Shown: positions 29,475 through 38,200, counted from the first letter of the stretch. The stretch: DNA of 64,000 nt from Microcoleus sp. FACHB-68 (GCF_014695715.1 NZ_JACJOT010000013.1:310001-374000); one strand, 5' to 3'. Made by a program: numbers and translations. The notes: generated by a model from the letters alone, not told the origin.

Positions 29475-29664
29475 GGCTTTATACCTTGATGCAAAGCTGC
29501 TTAAAAACTGCAATTAGGTTCTTGTTGGTGCCTAATTGTGCGATCGTTAACATGACCCAAAGCACACAGAAAATCCAATATATAAAATAGCTGTCCACAA
29601 CGTTATGTGCAGCTGCATGCAGAGTAAATCTAACCTCTTGATGTACATCGCTACTTGTTCCGAA

Positions 29665-29748
29665 GCATAACGGTTCACTTGAGCGGCTGCAAGCATCTTC
29701 GCAATACACTAAGTCTACCGTCAGTCCGCTCCAAACGAATTGTTATAC
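29665..29748. other. attC-like site at the 3' end of the 832-residue gene
   Basis: GCATAAC (29665-29671) and GTTATAC (29742-29748) bound an 84-nt imperfect palindrome. The inner arms GGTTCACTTGAGCGGCTG and CAGTCCGCTCCAAACGAATT pair with small bulges, as in integron attC sites. The stop codon of the minus-strand gene (29721-29723) lies inside the site, as is common for gene cassettes. Confidence 0.6.
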
Positions 29749-32219
29749 TGCTCAGTGGATTGCCTTGAAGGTTCAAGCTCATTTATAAGAGCATTAGTTT
29801 CTGCACTAGGAACCTCATCGCATACATCTACATCGAAGTCTATGATCTCTTTTGAGAAATCATGTAGATCTCGAATAATTGGATAGTTATTCCAATGAAT
29901 AGAGTATTCAGTTTCATCAGAAATCGCAAAAACTAGCTCTGAATTAGGTAATCCAAGGAAGTTAAATGGTGCGATAATGCATGGCTCTCCAAAGACTATT
30001 TTTTGCCGCAACCCAAGCGCATGACTTGGTCCTTGTAAAAGCAATTCTTTTCCTGAGTAGTCTCGAAAAGTGTAAGCTATATAGCCCTGATTATTGGATG
30101 ATCTTTGTTCTAGCCAAAACCAACTGGGTAAAAGCCTAGCTTTATCAGCAACTTCAACTGCTGAGGAAACTCGCGTCTCAAACGCAAACATTTTTTCAAG
30201 TGATGGAAACTCATCAGGATTTCTCTGATGATCAAGTCCATTACGAACTTCGGGGATACCAGCTTGGTTAATCTGACGAGTAATGCTACTTAAAACCACA
30301 GCATATTCGTTGAGGCTTTCCCTGGTACTATCAGCCCAAAGCTGTGTATGTTTAAAGGGAAATGGACGTAAAACTCCTTTATTACTCTTTGGAATATCAA
30401 TGGATGTACGTTGGCAAGTATCTCTTAATCTGCTCTCAAGAGCAGAAACAGTAGTATTAAGTTCTTGTAGATAGCGTAAAAGTACACCAAATGTATTTGA
30501 TCCATTAATGTTCCAAGCGACTGTAAAATCTTCTGAAACTTTTAATTCATCTCCGAATATTTCTGGAACTATACATAATGCTTTTTGTTCATTATAAGTA
30601 GAACAGGTGACCAAATAATGGTCTGAAAAAATCAGCCATGTGTTATAAGTAATTAATTTTTGTAAAAAGCTCTCAAGTGAGACAAAAAGATTAACTCCTG
30701 CCTTCCGTACTACTGCCCTACGTTCTTCAATAGCGACATCAGGAATAGATAGAAGAACAGCTCTAAATTCTTCTAGGCGACTTTTGAGAGTTGGAGTTGA
30801 ATCATCAAAGGCTGGCTCATCAAAATCTAGCTTAAACAAGCATTGACTAATAAAATATGAATCATCTTGATCAGCCTTAGCTGGAATCTTCAACGCCCTT
30901 GAAAAGTAACGAGCAATTGTTTCTCTGCTCAATACAAGTTTTTCAAGAGTTACATATGGTCCGTTTTTATAAATAAATTCTGACAGTTTACTTTGATGTC
31001 CATCGAGAGAATTACAACGAATTTTCCATGATAGATCAGATAGTTCTCCAGACTCAGTATAACTTTCTACTAGAAGGCGCGTAAGTTTTACAGAGGGACT
31101 ATCACCAGAAAGCCTAATTCCACGGCTCTTGAGTTCTAGAGTTTGAGTTTTAGATATTGTCACTCTTAGAGGAAACATTTTAGGACGACGAACTTCAGAA
31201 AGAGGAATATTTAATACCCCACAATTGCAAGCTTCATCAATCAATGAGACTAAGTCAGTATCCGAAATTGATAAAAGTATTTGAAGTTGCTCCCAAGGTT
31301 GCATTTTAGAAGCCACCTCTTCTGAATTTCCTCTATTCAGCTCTGTCTTTAGAGAATATTTTTTAAGAGTTTCACGTATGAATACTTTCTGGTTAGAATT
31401 CAATGCGAAAGCGAGTAGTTGAGTGCGCTCCTTACCCGGAATACAATCAGCTAAAAGCATAGGTAAAGCAGTCCAGTTGAAAGAATCAGAACCATCAACG
31501 AGACTAATTTCAGTAGCAAATGCTCGTCCCCAAGGAGAAGCATATCCTATTTCGTCTTTTGCAATACTAGATATTTGACTATATGCCTGCACGAGGGGAA
31601 TGTCTGGAACATCAAGTGCCACTCTATGTGCGATAACTTGCCCATCTTCCTTAGAATGCCATAAAAAACCTAATCCAGGAGGTAGATAACGTTGAGCATG
31701 GCTATCTATTAATCCAAAGGGTCCGGATAATAAATTCCCGACTTGGAAAACTCCTTGAGGGGTTTTTTCAAGAAATTGATGCACCTCATCAGGTGTGAGA
31801 ATTGGTTTTTCCCCTTTCGGAAACATTTCAGCAAAGCGATTATAAAGAATTCTGTCAAAGCAATAAGGAATTCTGAGCTTGCAATTAATTATTTCGGAAT
31901 GTAGTATTTCTCGAATTAAATCGAGGTTTGAATTTTGAAAATCAACTAAAAGATTTTGATAATAAAAGTGCCCTAATAAAGCCATTCGTATATCAGCTTC
32001 TGGTAAGCTATCTTTTTCTACTCTAAGTCTGTTGGCAATAAGCTCTCCGTCATCCGTGAGTATTAAAGCATCGGTCCATCTAGTGTCTGCCAAATAGTTA
32101 TTGGGATATCTTGCCAGTTCTGCAAATTTACTAAGTGCAAAAGTCAACATCAACTTATTTTTGTATTCATGTTCTGCAATATAACGGCGTAATTCCAATC
32201 TGTTACGAAGATTTCCCAT
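29721..32219 (-). CDS. Unknown 832-residue cytosolic protein
   Basis: No family is recognised. There is no signal peptide or membrane helix. The N-terminus is basic and helical (MGNLRNRLELRRYIAEHEYK). The protein is rich in Leu, Ser and Glu with short beta-like stretches toward the C-terminus (WLEQRSSNNQGYIAYTFRDY) and no obvious ATPase, nuclease or repeat motif. It is AT-rich with no GCCGGC and ends inside an attC-like site. It is divergent from a truncated integron-type integrase across a repeat array, so it sits where a first cassette would. Its size is unusual for a cassette. It may be a defence or phage-related protein, but that is only suggested by context. Confidence 0.7.
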   Translation of the reverse strand: MGNLRNRLELRRYIAEHEYKNKLMLTFALSKFAELARYPNNYLADTRWTDALILTDDGELIANRLRVEKDSLPEADIRMALLGHFYYQNLLVDFQNSNLDLIREILHSEIINCKLRIPYCFDRILYNRFAEMFPKGEKPILTPDEVHQFLEKTPQGVFQVGNLLSGPFGLIDSHAQRYLPPGLGFLWHSKEDGQVIAHRVALDVPDIPLVQAYSQISSIAKDEIGYASPWGRAFATEISLVDGSDSFNWTALPMLLADCIPGKERTQLLAFALNSNQKVFIRETLKKYSLKTELNRGNSEEVASKMQPWEQLQILLSISDTDLVSLIDEACNCGVLNIPLSEVRRPKMFPLRVTISKTQTLELKSRGIRLSGDSPSVKLTRLLVESYTESGELSDLSWKIRCNSLDGHQSKLSEFIYKNGPYVTLEKLVLSRETIARYFSRALKIPAKADQDDSYFISQCLFKLDFDEPAFDDSTPTLKSRLEEFRAVLLSIPDVAIEERRAVVRKAGVNLFVSLESFLQKLITYNTWLIFSDHYLVTCSTYNEQKALCIVPEIFGDELKVSEDFTVAWNINGSNTFGVLLRYLQELNTTVSALESRLRDTCQRTSIDIPKSNKGVLRPFPFKHTQLWADSTRESLNEYAVVLSSITRQINQAGIPEVRNGLDHQRNPDEFPSLEKMFAFETRVSSAVEVADKARLLPSWFWLEQRSSNNQGYIAYTFRDYSGKELLLQGPSHALGLRQKIVFGEPCIIAPFNFLGLPNSELVFAISDETEYSIHWNNYPIIRDLHDFSKEIIDFDVDVCDEVPSAETNALINELEPSRQSTEQYNNSFGAD

Positions 32220-32338
32220 GGCTATTTCTCAAAGTGAGATGATTCTAAAGGACGAGATTTACTCAATTTTTCAAGTAAGAATGAAAGCAGATCAAGAGTG
32301 TACAACCATGCTGAGTACAGCAGTATAATTATTTATTC

Positions 32339-32588
32339 TACGGAAAGTTTCCGTATAATCTTTTTCTCAATCCTAATACATCAAGCATTATAACGAATTC
32401 TTGCCTGAATCTACAGAAAATTTCTTTTTTACCCGCTTATTTAGGTATTATACAAAATTTTTCCGTCTAACCATCCTTTACAGGAGGATTATATGGAATT
32501 TTTTCGTGTATCCCTTGATGTTATATAGAAATTTTCCGTATAACATCCTTAGTTAGGATATTACACGGAATTTTCTGCACAACTTCCA
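32339..32588. repeat. Array of degenerate TTCCGTATAAC...palindromes before the integrase
   Basis: A perfect palindrome TACGGAAAGTTTCCGTA (32339-32355) is followed by tandem imperfect hairpins: one at about 32420-32458, then 32461-32498, about 32499-32531 and 32534-32570, with a half unit running to the integrase start. Each has outer arms like TTCCGTATAA and inner arms ATCCT/AGGAT. In the 32534-32570 unit 14 of 16 arm bases pair. They could be recombination sites (attI-like), integrase binding sites or promoter elements. The region has no gene. Confidence 0.55.
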
Positions 32589-33041
32589 ATGGAACAACGT
32601 CCAAAGAAGCTCCTCGAACAGGTGCAAGATGCTATCAGGCTTAAGCACTATTCTTATCAAACAGAGAAAACCTATATCTATTGGATTAGACGCTATATCC
32701 TTTTTCATAATAAGCGCCATCCCAAAGATATGGGAAGTAAGGAAATTGAAGAATTTTTAACACATCTTGCTGTCAATGAAAATGTGGCTGCATCAACGCA
32801 GAATCAAGCACTTCATGCTGTTTTATTTCTCTACAAAGAGGTATTAAAACAAGATTTAGATTTGAAAGTCGATGCAGTTCGTGCAAAGAAATCTAACTAT
32901 TTACCAACCCTTTTGACAAAAGATGAAGTTTTAGCAATTCTTCAAAAGTTATCCAGCGTATATCAACTTTTAATTAAGTTGCTTTATGACACTGGTTTAC
33001 GCTGTGGCAATAATCCCGAATTTAGAGCGAGTGACTCTTGA
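32589..33041 (+). pseudogene. Truncated integron-type tyrosine recombinase
   Basis: 150 codons read as the N-terminal half of an IntI-like integrase: KKLLEQVQDAIRLKHYSYQT, YWIRRYILFHNKRHPKDMG, and the SAM-like core EFLTHLAVNENVAASTQNQA. The start of the catalytic domain ends at LLYDTGLR, with only the first catalytic Arg of the R-H-R-Y set. After that it runs into unrelated sequence and a stop. A complete enzyme is about 320 residues, so it is dead. The breakpoint near 33003 is next to a GTTAGGC half-site (33062-33068). Confidence 0.8.
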
Positions 33042-33062
33042 CCGTTCGCTGCATTTGAATAG

Positions 33063-33596
33063 TTAGGCTTCATCCTTTCTGATTAATGGCACCAAGTGCA
33101 TCATGTAATCTCGTTTTCCAATTGGTACACCAGCCATGCGAAGAATATCGTAAGCCGTGACCATATGGAAGTAAAAGTTTGGAATTAGAAATTCATTCAC
33201 GTAGGCATTACCAGACAACTCGACGTAGAGGCTCTGACCCAAGTCAATGCGCGTCACCTCAGCTAGCTTTGCATCTTCAGCGTTAACACCCAAAAGAAGT
33301 TCCTTAGTGTTTGCTATGTGTTCGTATGCCTGTGTGAGAGCTATGAGGTCTGGATCTAGATTATTCGCAGGTTTGCCATCACACCAGAGAGCAAAGTTGC
33401 GTGGTTGATTGCAGGTGAAAGCAATCTGTGTACCGAAGGGAAACATATCAGCTGCAATGCGCTTTTGAAGGAACGACTCGTCATCACAAAAATGAGTCTG
33501 AGCTGACTTTAATAGATGCTCAAGAGTCGCTAAGCGACTTTGGAAGAGGGTTCGGATTAAATCTATATTCTGACTTTGCATTTTGCGATCTCTCAA
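33063..33596 (-). CDS. DUF1993-family protein
   Basis: 177 residues (a start at 33581, MQSQNIDL, is also possible). It is all-helical, with the DUF1993 signatures RIAADMFPFGTQIAFTCNQP and the C-terminal NFYFHMVTAYDILRMAGVPI then GKRDYM. The family belongs to the DinB-like helical-bundle group; its function is unknown. Its stop TAA lies inside a GCCTAAC/GTTAGGC attC-like half-site, consistent with a gene cassette. Confidence 0.8.
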   Translation of the reverse strand: MRDRKMQSQNIDLIRTLFQSRLATLEHLLKSAQTHFCDDESFLQKRIAADMFPFGTQIAFTCNQPRNFALWCDGKPANNLDPDLIALTQAYEHIANTKELLLGVNAEDAKLAEVTRIDLGQSLYVELSGNAYVNEFLIPNFYFHMVTAYDILRMAGVPIGKRDYMMHLVPLIRKDEA

Positions 33597-33638
33597 GACT
33601 TCTCGTATGAACTCTAGCTGTACTTAGAACAAATTTCA

Positions 33639-33714
33639 GCCGAACACTCTTGGCCAGCGGTTGCCAACACTTTATTTAACTCCACAAGTGGCCGCTGCGC
33701 TAGGGTTGTTATGC
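33639..33714. other. attC-like site
   Basis: GCCGAAC (33639-33645) and GTTATGC (33708-33714) bound a 76-nt imperfect palindrome. The arms ACTCTTGGCCAGCGG and CCGCTGCGCTAGGGT pair with one-base bulges. It lies between the start of the DUF1993 gene and the end of the cupin gene. Confidence 0.55.
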
Positions 33715-33734
33715 CGCGACCACTCCAACAGATA

Positions 33735-34232
33735 TCAATCCTCAGTAGATTGCTTGCTGCTCCAAAAAAGTTGAAGCGCTGACTCATCAAATATGTAGGC
33801 GGACTCACCATCCCTAATCACTCGTTTACCAAGCCGAGGAAAAACGCCAACATCTAAGCGTCCTGCTTCTCCACCTATCAGATATACAAGGTCTTCATCG
33901 AATGGATTACGAAGATGATGGGGTTGTTGAGGTAGCCCAAAGCCCATGAAGTCTCCTGGCCCGACTTCGCACTCCACATCTCCAATTTCCGCAATACCTC
34001 GGCCCGACAAAATGTAAACCCATTCTTCTTCATTCTGGTGAGCGTGAAAAATGAAGGATTCCTTGCCTGATGGTACACGAGCAATCGTTACACCAATGCG
34101 TTTAAGACCGACAGCACGCCCAAGGAAGCGTAAATAAATTTCTGAATTGGGGTTAAGCGGATGATGAAACTCAAACGCATCCATTGAATTGATGTCTGAT
34201 GCTTTCAGCAGGGAATGTTGTTCATCAGTCAC
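33735..34232 (-). CDS. Cupin-domain protein
   Basis: 165 residues with a single cupin: motif 1 FIFHAHQNEEEWVYILSGRG (metal ligands H, H, E) and motif 2 VGPGDFMGFGLPQQPHHLRN. A C-terminal segment (SAYIFDESALQLFW) packs outside the barrel. The substrate is unknown; such proteins include isomerases and dioxygenases. Its 3' end is about 20 nt from the attC-like site at 33639-33714. Confidence 0.8.
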   Translation of the reverse strand: MTDEQHSLLKASDINSMDAFEFHHPLNPNSEIYLRFLGRAVGLKRIGVTIARVPSGKESFIFHAHQNEEEWVYILSGRGIAEIGDVECEVGPGDFMGFGLPQQPHHLRNPFDEDLVYLIGGEAGRLDVGVFPRLGKRVIRDGESAYIFDESALQLFWSSKQSTED

Positions 34233-34632
34233 GTTGATGTCCTCCTATCAAGTTGGTAAAGGGTCTGAACACCACAATAAAGCCTAAACCGCTCCGCAGA
34301 CACCCTTCACCTGCCGGCCTACCGCAACCTCAAAATAATTCAATCCTAAGCATCGACAAATAGCCTTTTGGTTGCCTTTTTACCAGAGACTCAGCAGCCT
34401 AACTATATATTAAGCGTCAGCTCCGCTTGATAAGCCCCTTATAGTCGGTATTATCAAGCAGAACTACGGGATAATACCCAGCTTTTAAGGAATTAAACAG
34501 AAAATTTGACGAGTAATCCCGCAGATTTGGGGTGTTATCCAGCAGATCTGATGGGTGGATCATGGGCTTGTTGTGTGCTTTGCTGTAAATACTTAACTAC
34601 ACCCTTCCAAGGAACACACTCTTAGGTCAACA
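34233..34632. repeat. Intergenic region with tandem palindromic 25-nt motifs
   Basis: GGTATTATC (34447-34455) and GATAATACC (34470-34478) form a perfect 9-bp inverted repeat around AAGCAGAACTACGG. Two related copies, with core CCCGCAGATTTGGGG near 34514-34540 and CCAGCAGATCTGATGGG near 34539-34556, follow. A degenerate attC-like segment may lie near 34284-34325. No gene is present. Confidence 0.45.
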
Positions 34633-35436
34633 CTAAACGACTGAGAAGAGCATCTTGATACTCAGAACTAGCGAGAGAACAGCGAATATCTTTTTCAAAT
34701 GAGTCTCAGGTAAACGATGAGAATAGCGAGCACCATAGGGAGCCGCAATTGAACTCGCGATCGCGATTACCAAAAATGCCGGCACATAAATGAATCCAAT
34801 CGTATAGGGAACGCTCAATGTTTGAGACCAGCCACTCATCATGTACCCAACCGTACCTGCGATCGCAATGGGAAATCCAATTGCAGATGAAGTACCAATC
34901 GCCTTTTTCATCTCCACATTCTGATAGCTGAGGTAAGTGACTGCTAAAAAACCACCACCAACCGCAGCAAGAGCAGATACCGATCCAATGCCTGTCCCCG
35001 CTAGAAATAAGCCACGAAACTTCGCCGGCTTTCGGCTAGCTTTTGGTCGCCAATTCAGAAACATCTGACCCGCGACCAGAGCCATAAACAGCGCAAAGAA
35101 TATAGCGATGTAAGCTGAGTTGACCTTGGCGGCGATGCGGGTAATCAGAAAGGCACCCACCATAATGCCGGGTGCCATCCCGTAGACCACTTTCCACAAT
35201 ACAGTTCCTTGAGCAGCATGGGCGCGAATACTTGCGATTGAAGAAATAATCATGCAAGCCAATGTCGTTCCTAATGCCAAATGAACGACATTATCTGCAC
35301 TGACGCCCTGCTTACTAAAAATGGATACCAGCAAGGGAACAAGTATTCCACCGCCACCCACACCCAGTAAGCCTGCCATCAAGCCGGCAAAGAAACCCAA
35401 CAGGATGTATAACAACATCCATTCAATACTCAGCAT
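34633..35436 (-). CDS. TauE/SafE-family transporter
   Basis: ATG at 35436 gives 267 residues and about eight transmembrane helices. The family hallmark is GLMAGLLGVGGGGILVPLL, repeated in weaker form as GIGSVSALAAVGGGFLAV. TauE/SafE proteins export sulfite or other sulfur-containing anions. It starts 14 nt after the thiopurine methyltransferase gene and shares its promoter, so the pair may act on a chalcogen compound. The operon is divergent from a MerR regulator. Confidence 0.9.
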   Translation of the reverse strand: MLSIEWMLLYILLGFFAGLMAGLLGVGGGGILVPLLVSIFSKQGVSADNVVHLALGTTLACMIISSIASIRAHAAQGTVLWKVVYGMAPGIMVGAFLITRIAAKVNSAYIAIFFALFMALVAGQMFLNWRPKASRKPAKFRGLFLAGTGIGSVSALAAVGGGFLAVTYLSYQNVEMKKAIGTSSAIGFPIAIAGTVGYMMSGWSQTLSVPYTIGFIYVPAFLVIAIASSIAAPYGARYSHRLPETHLKKIFAVLSLVLSIKMLFSVV

Positions 35437-35450
35437 ATCAATCTCACTTT

Positions 35451-36089
35451 TTAGAATTTTTGAAGCAACCAAACCGTCTCAATTGATGCAACCTTCCCCT
35501 TTAATCCACCAGCGACTTCCTTGCTTTCAACAGAGTTCACTTGATAAGCAGACGCATAATGGTGTTTTATTTCTGCTTCGCTGACTGAGAACGGAGGGCC
35601 ATCTATGAGTTGTTGATTGTATTCGTAACAAATCAGCAACTGCGGTGCCGCGTGGGTGATTTCCATCAGGTGTGACGTATATTGATGACGCATGTTTTCA
35701 GGCATTGCAACCAACGCTGCTCGGTCATATACCGCGTCAACCGGCCCAAGAACTTCAGCAGGCACATCAAAAATATCGCCAACAAATATGTCGATATCCT
35801 TAGCGCAGTAATGGGTTAATTCACCAACTCTAGAGATTTTTGGCTCCACTTCCAGGTCGTTAAACAATTCGTTAATTGCAAGTTCGCTCAATTCTGCGCC
35901 AACCACTCGATAACCACAAGCAAGCAACCATGCAAAATCACGCGTCTTGCCACACAACGGTAGAAATATACGACCACTCTTCGCAAGATTTAATGTTTCA
36001 AAATGTTCGACGAGGAATGGGTTTGCCTCACTCTGGTGAAAACCAATATCTCCTTCTTCCCATTTTTGCTGCCAAAAACTTGCTTCCAT
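35451..36089 (-). CDS. tpm: Thiopurine S-methyltransferase family protein
   Basis: ATG at 36089 gives 212 residues. Signatures are FWQQKWEEGDIGFHQSEANP, the SAM-binding IFLPLCGKTRDFAWLLACG and VGAELSELAI, and DAVYDRAALVAMPENMR. Bacterial members methylate selenium and tellurium compounds as well as thiopurines. Downstream is a TauE/SafE exporter. The promoter has the 19-bp spacer typical of MerR control. Confidence 0.9.
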   Translation of the reverse strand: MEASFWQQKWEEGDIGFHQSEANPFLVEHFETLNLAKSGRIFLPLCGKTRDFAWLLACGYRVVGAELSELAINELFNDLEVEPKISRVGELTHYCAKDIDIFVGDIFDVPAEVLGPVDAVYDRAALVAMPENMRHQYTSHLMEITHAAPQLLICYEYNQQLIDGPPFSVSEAEIKHHYASAYQVNSVESKEVAGGLKGKVASIETVWLLQKF

Positions 36090-36154
36090 ATCAATGCCTC
36101 CATTGCTCAAGATATCCATCACTTGCCACAAACTGATCGCGTCAGCCTTGTGTT

Positions 36155-36205
36155 TACTCGTGTTTGAAGATACGATACAACTTCAAGTCAACTTGAAGTC
36201 AAGCA
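36155..36205. promoter_or_regulatory. MerR-type operator with 19-bp promoter spacer
   Basis: ACTTCAAGTCAACTTGAAGT (36180-36199) is a perfect dyad with 8-bp arms. Read on the minus strand, it lies in the 19-bp gap between TTGACT and TATCGT, the over-long spacer that MerR-family activators untwist. The promoter therefore points at tpm-tauE. The dyad resembles SoxR sites in its CAAGTtaACTTG core. Confidence 0.7.
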
Positions 36206-36225
36206 GTCGCTGCGCCAAGAAAATC

Positions 36226-36675
36226 ATGGATATCACTGAGGTCTCAAAGGCTTCTGGATTACCCGCCTCAACGATACGGTTTTATGAGGAAAAAGGGCTT
36301 ATTCAGTCGAATGGCAGAAATGGTTTACGGAGGCTTTTTGATGCCAACGTCATACAACGGCTCGCTTTGATTTCATTGGGGCGTAGCGCTGGTTTCTCAC
36401 TGGATGAGATTGGTGAAATGTTTACCTCTGAAGGCCCTGAAATTAATAGAACGCTGCTCTTAGCGAAGGCAGATGAGTTGGACAAAAAAATTAAAGAACT
36501 GACCGCAATGCGCGATGGTCTCCGCCACGCAGCAGCCTGCACTGCGCCCAACCATTTCGAGTGTCCAAAGTTTCTGCGCTTCCTGCGGGTTGCTGGTAAA
36601 AATCGTTTTAGACAACCTAATAAATTGAAGGACAGTAAGCTAGAAGCTCAGAAAAAGCCAAGCAAGCAATATTAA
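36226..36675 (+). CDS. MerR-family transcriptional regulator
   Basis: ATG at 36226 gives 149 residues. The winged HTH is at 1-70 (ITEVSKASGLPASTIRFYEE, GLRRLFDANVIQRLALI), followed by a dimerisation helix and a Cys-containing end (CTAPNHFECPKF) that could bind a metal or sense thiol chemistry. It is divergent from the TPMT/TauE operon, with the operator between. A longer upstream frame exists but would overlap the promoter. Confidence 0.88.
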   Translation: MDITEVSKASGLPASTIRFYEEKGLIQSNGRNGLRRLFDANVIQRLALISLGRSAGFSLDEIGEMFTSEGPEINRTLLLAKADELDKKIKELTAMRDGLRHAAACTAPNHFECPKFLRFLRVAGKNRFRQPNKLKDSKLEAQKKPSKQY

Positions 36676-36689
36676 ATGTTTTTAGAAAT

Positions 36690-36778
36690 GCATAACATTG
36701 CCCATTGCCCGCCGCAAATAACCTTTGCATCCGCACCGAACAACTCTCGACGCTCGGTGTGCATGGGTACTGTTAGAC
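36690..36778. other. attC-like site
   Basis: GCATAAC (36690-36696) and GTTAGAC (36772-36778) bound an 89-nt segment. Outer arms match as TAACATTGCCCAT against the complement of ATGGGTACTGTTA, with inner GACGC/GCGTC-like pairing weaker. It starts 15 nt after the MerR stop. A similar sequence recurs at 38253-38340. Confidence 0.5.
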
Positions 36779-36867
36779 TGCTCAAGCTCTGGAACAGCAG
36801 AAGCAGTTAATATGCTGAGCATAGGATGTTGGGCTTTATTGCATCGCACTAATCTACATTAAGTGAC

Positions 36868-37242
36868 TTAGGGATGTAAACCTATCAGAAAATCAGGCAT
36901 TTCTAAGCTATGAAGATAAACCAAAGCAGAAACAATAAGCGTGTAAAAGGTTGTACCCCTTAATCCAATTAGTAAATCCCGTCTAATGTTCGGTTTATCT
37001 TCAGTCAGGAACATATCCATTACGCCGAACTGCATCATCACAATACCCAAAACATTTGAGAGCCAGTAGCCAACAATCGTCCCAGGTAAAAACCAGTTCG
37101 AATTGATCAAAGTGACACCATAACCAAATACCAAAGCGATTGGCAGGTTAAAAAATAGATCATTCCACCAAGAGAGGGGAGACAGCAGGTAGCCAATGCC
37201 TATCAATGCTCCACCACTGAGCTTCTTAAACAGATTTACCAT
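36868..37242 (-). CDS. Small multi-span membrane protein
   Basis: 124 residues with about three hydrophobic helices (GGALIGIGYLLSPLSW, IALVFGYGVTLI with GTIVGYWLSNVLGIVMMQFG, and TTFYTLIVSALVYL). No family is recognised. It is flanked on both sides by attC-like sites (36690-36778 and 37345-37431), so it fits a single-gene cassette. Confidence 0.65.
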   Translation of the reverse strand: MVNLFKKLSGGALIGIGYLLSPLSWWNDLFFNLPIALVFGYGVTLINSNWFLPGTIVGYWLSNVLGIVMMQFGVMDMFLTEDKPNIRRDLLIGLRGTTFYTLIVSALVYLHSLEMPDFLIGLHP

Positions 37243-37344
37243 TCCTAACCGTCGAATTCATATTATTTGGTTGATGGCTTAACCTAGCCCTTTACAATAG
37301 GTTCAGTTATACAATTTAGTCCAATAACGCCCTAAATGTTTGCT

Positions 37345-37431
37345 GGCTAACGGCAAAAGTGAGCGACGGTAGATACAAGTGAAACTAAGCATGAGATCCT
37401 TTACACTATCCGCTTCATTAAAGTGTTAGCT
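37345..37431. other. attC-like site
   Basis: GGCTAAC (37345-37351) and GTTAGCT (37425-37431) bound 87 nt. Arms GCTAACGGCAAAAGTGAGCG and CGCTTCATTAAAGTGTTAGC pair imperfectly. It lies 17 nt from the 3' end of the DUF4336 gene. This is the clearest match to the classical attC core (GTTRRRY). Confidence 0.6.
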
Positions 37432-37447
37432 TGCTGTCGTCTAAACG

Positions 37448-38200
37448 TTATTCAAGCCAGCGAAAAGCGCGCCGTAACTCAGCAGTACCGTTATTCTCAT
37501 ACCAACGACCGTGGGATAGGATAACTTTTTCAGGGTTCCACTGAAGTATTCGCTGTAAGCAGCTACGTGCCTGTTCCTTTTTGCCGAGAAATGTCATTCG
37601 CAAATCCAATGGGAGCTTTCCATCCGGATCGGCAACACCCCCTAACTTAAGTAGCCAATGCAGCTGCTGACTCACTTTATTTAGTTCAAAGTTTTCGATG
37701 AGATCGGCAAGGATGAGAGTGGCGCTCTTGCGGTGGAAAAAGACGACTTCTTCCATAAATCGACCGCCACGAAAGATTAATTGGTCTAGGTCTGCTACCC
37801 ACTCACGTGGTGCTTCATCTTCCAAGTCAGCATCAAAATCTACTGCAATTTTCTGCTGCGCGGCACGATCGCGAACACCTGGAGATGCCCATGCTACAGC
37901 TTCTGGATAGGCGCTAGCCCAAGCACTGATATAGGCGTAATGGATTTTGTTGGGCGAAATGAGGTGACGCAGTGAACCGAGGGAGTCAATTTGAGCTTTC
38001 AGTTCTGGAGTCAATTCTGTTGGTGAATGGCACCATAGGTCACCATTGCTCAGTCGCACAATCGTCATTCGGGTTGGAAAGGGCATCTTTGCTCCATACA
38101 TTGCCATCTGCACAATGGAACCATCAACGATCCAAATATCTTCGTCAACCTGTTTCAGAAGGTTGATTGGTTCATAAAGTGCGATCGCTTCGTTGCTCAT
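37448..38200 (-). CDS. DUF4336 metallo-beta-lactamase-like protein
   Basis: 250 residues. The family start LYEPINLLKQVDEDIWIVDG, HLISPNKIHYAYISAW and the C-terminal VILSHGRWYENNG match DUF4336, common in cyanobacteria and plants. The fold resembles metallo-beta-lactamases, but the HxHxDH motif is not kept. Its biochemical role is unknown. It is enclosed by attC-like sites at 37345-37431 and 38253-38340. Confidence 0.85.
   Translation of the reverse strand: MSNEAIALYEPINLLKQVDEDIWIVDGSIVQMAMYGAKMPFPTRMTIVRLSNGDLWCHSPTELTPELKAQIDSLGSLRHLISPNKIHYAYISAWASAYPEAVAWASPGVRDRAAQQKIAVDFDADLEDEAPREWVADLDQLIFRGGRFMEEVVFFHRKSATLILADLIENFELNKVSQQLHWLLKLGGVADPDGKLPLDLRMTFLGKKEQARSCLQRILQWNPEKVILSHGRWYENNGTAELRRAFRWLE

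Noticed and set aside
29544-29614. Possible further attC at GTTAAC...GTTATGTGC
   Set aside because: The arms pair poorly (TAAC and AGC only), so I do not count it among the sites.
29479-29709. 76-codon minus-strand reading frame between katG and the 832-residue gene
   Set aside because: It overlaps the attC-like site and the katG terminator, has no ribosome site and no recognisable product.
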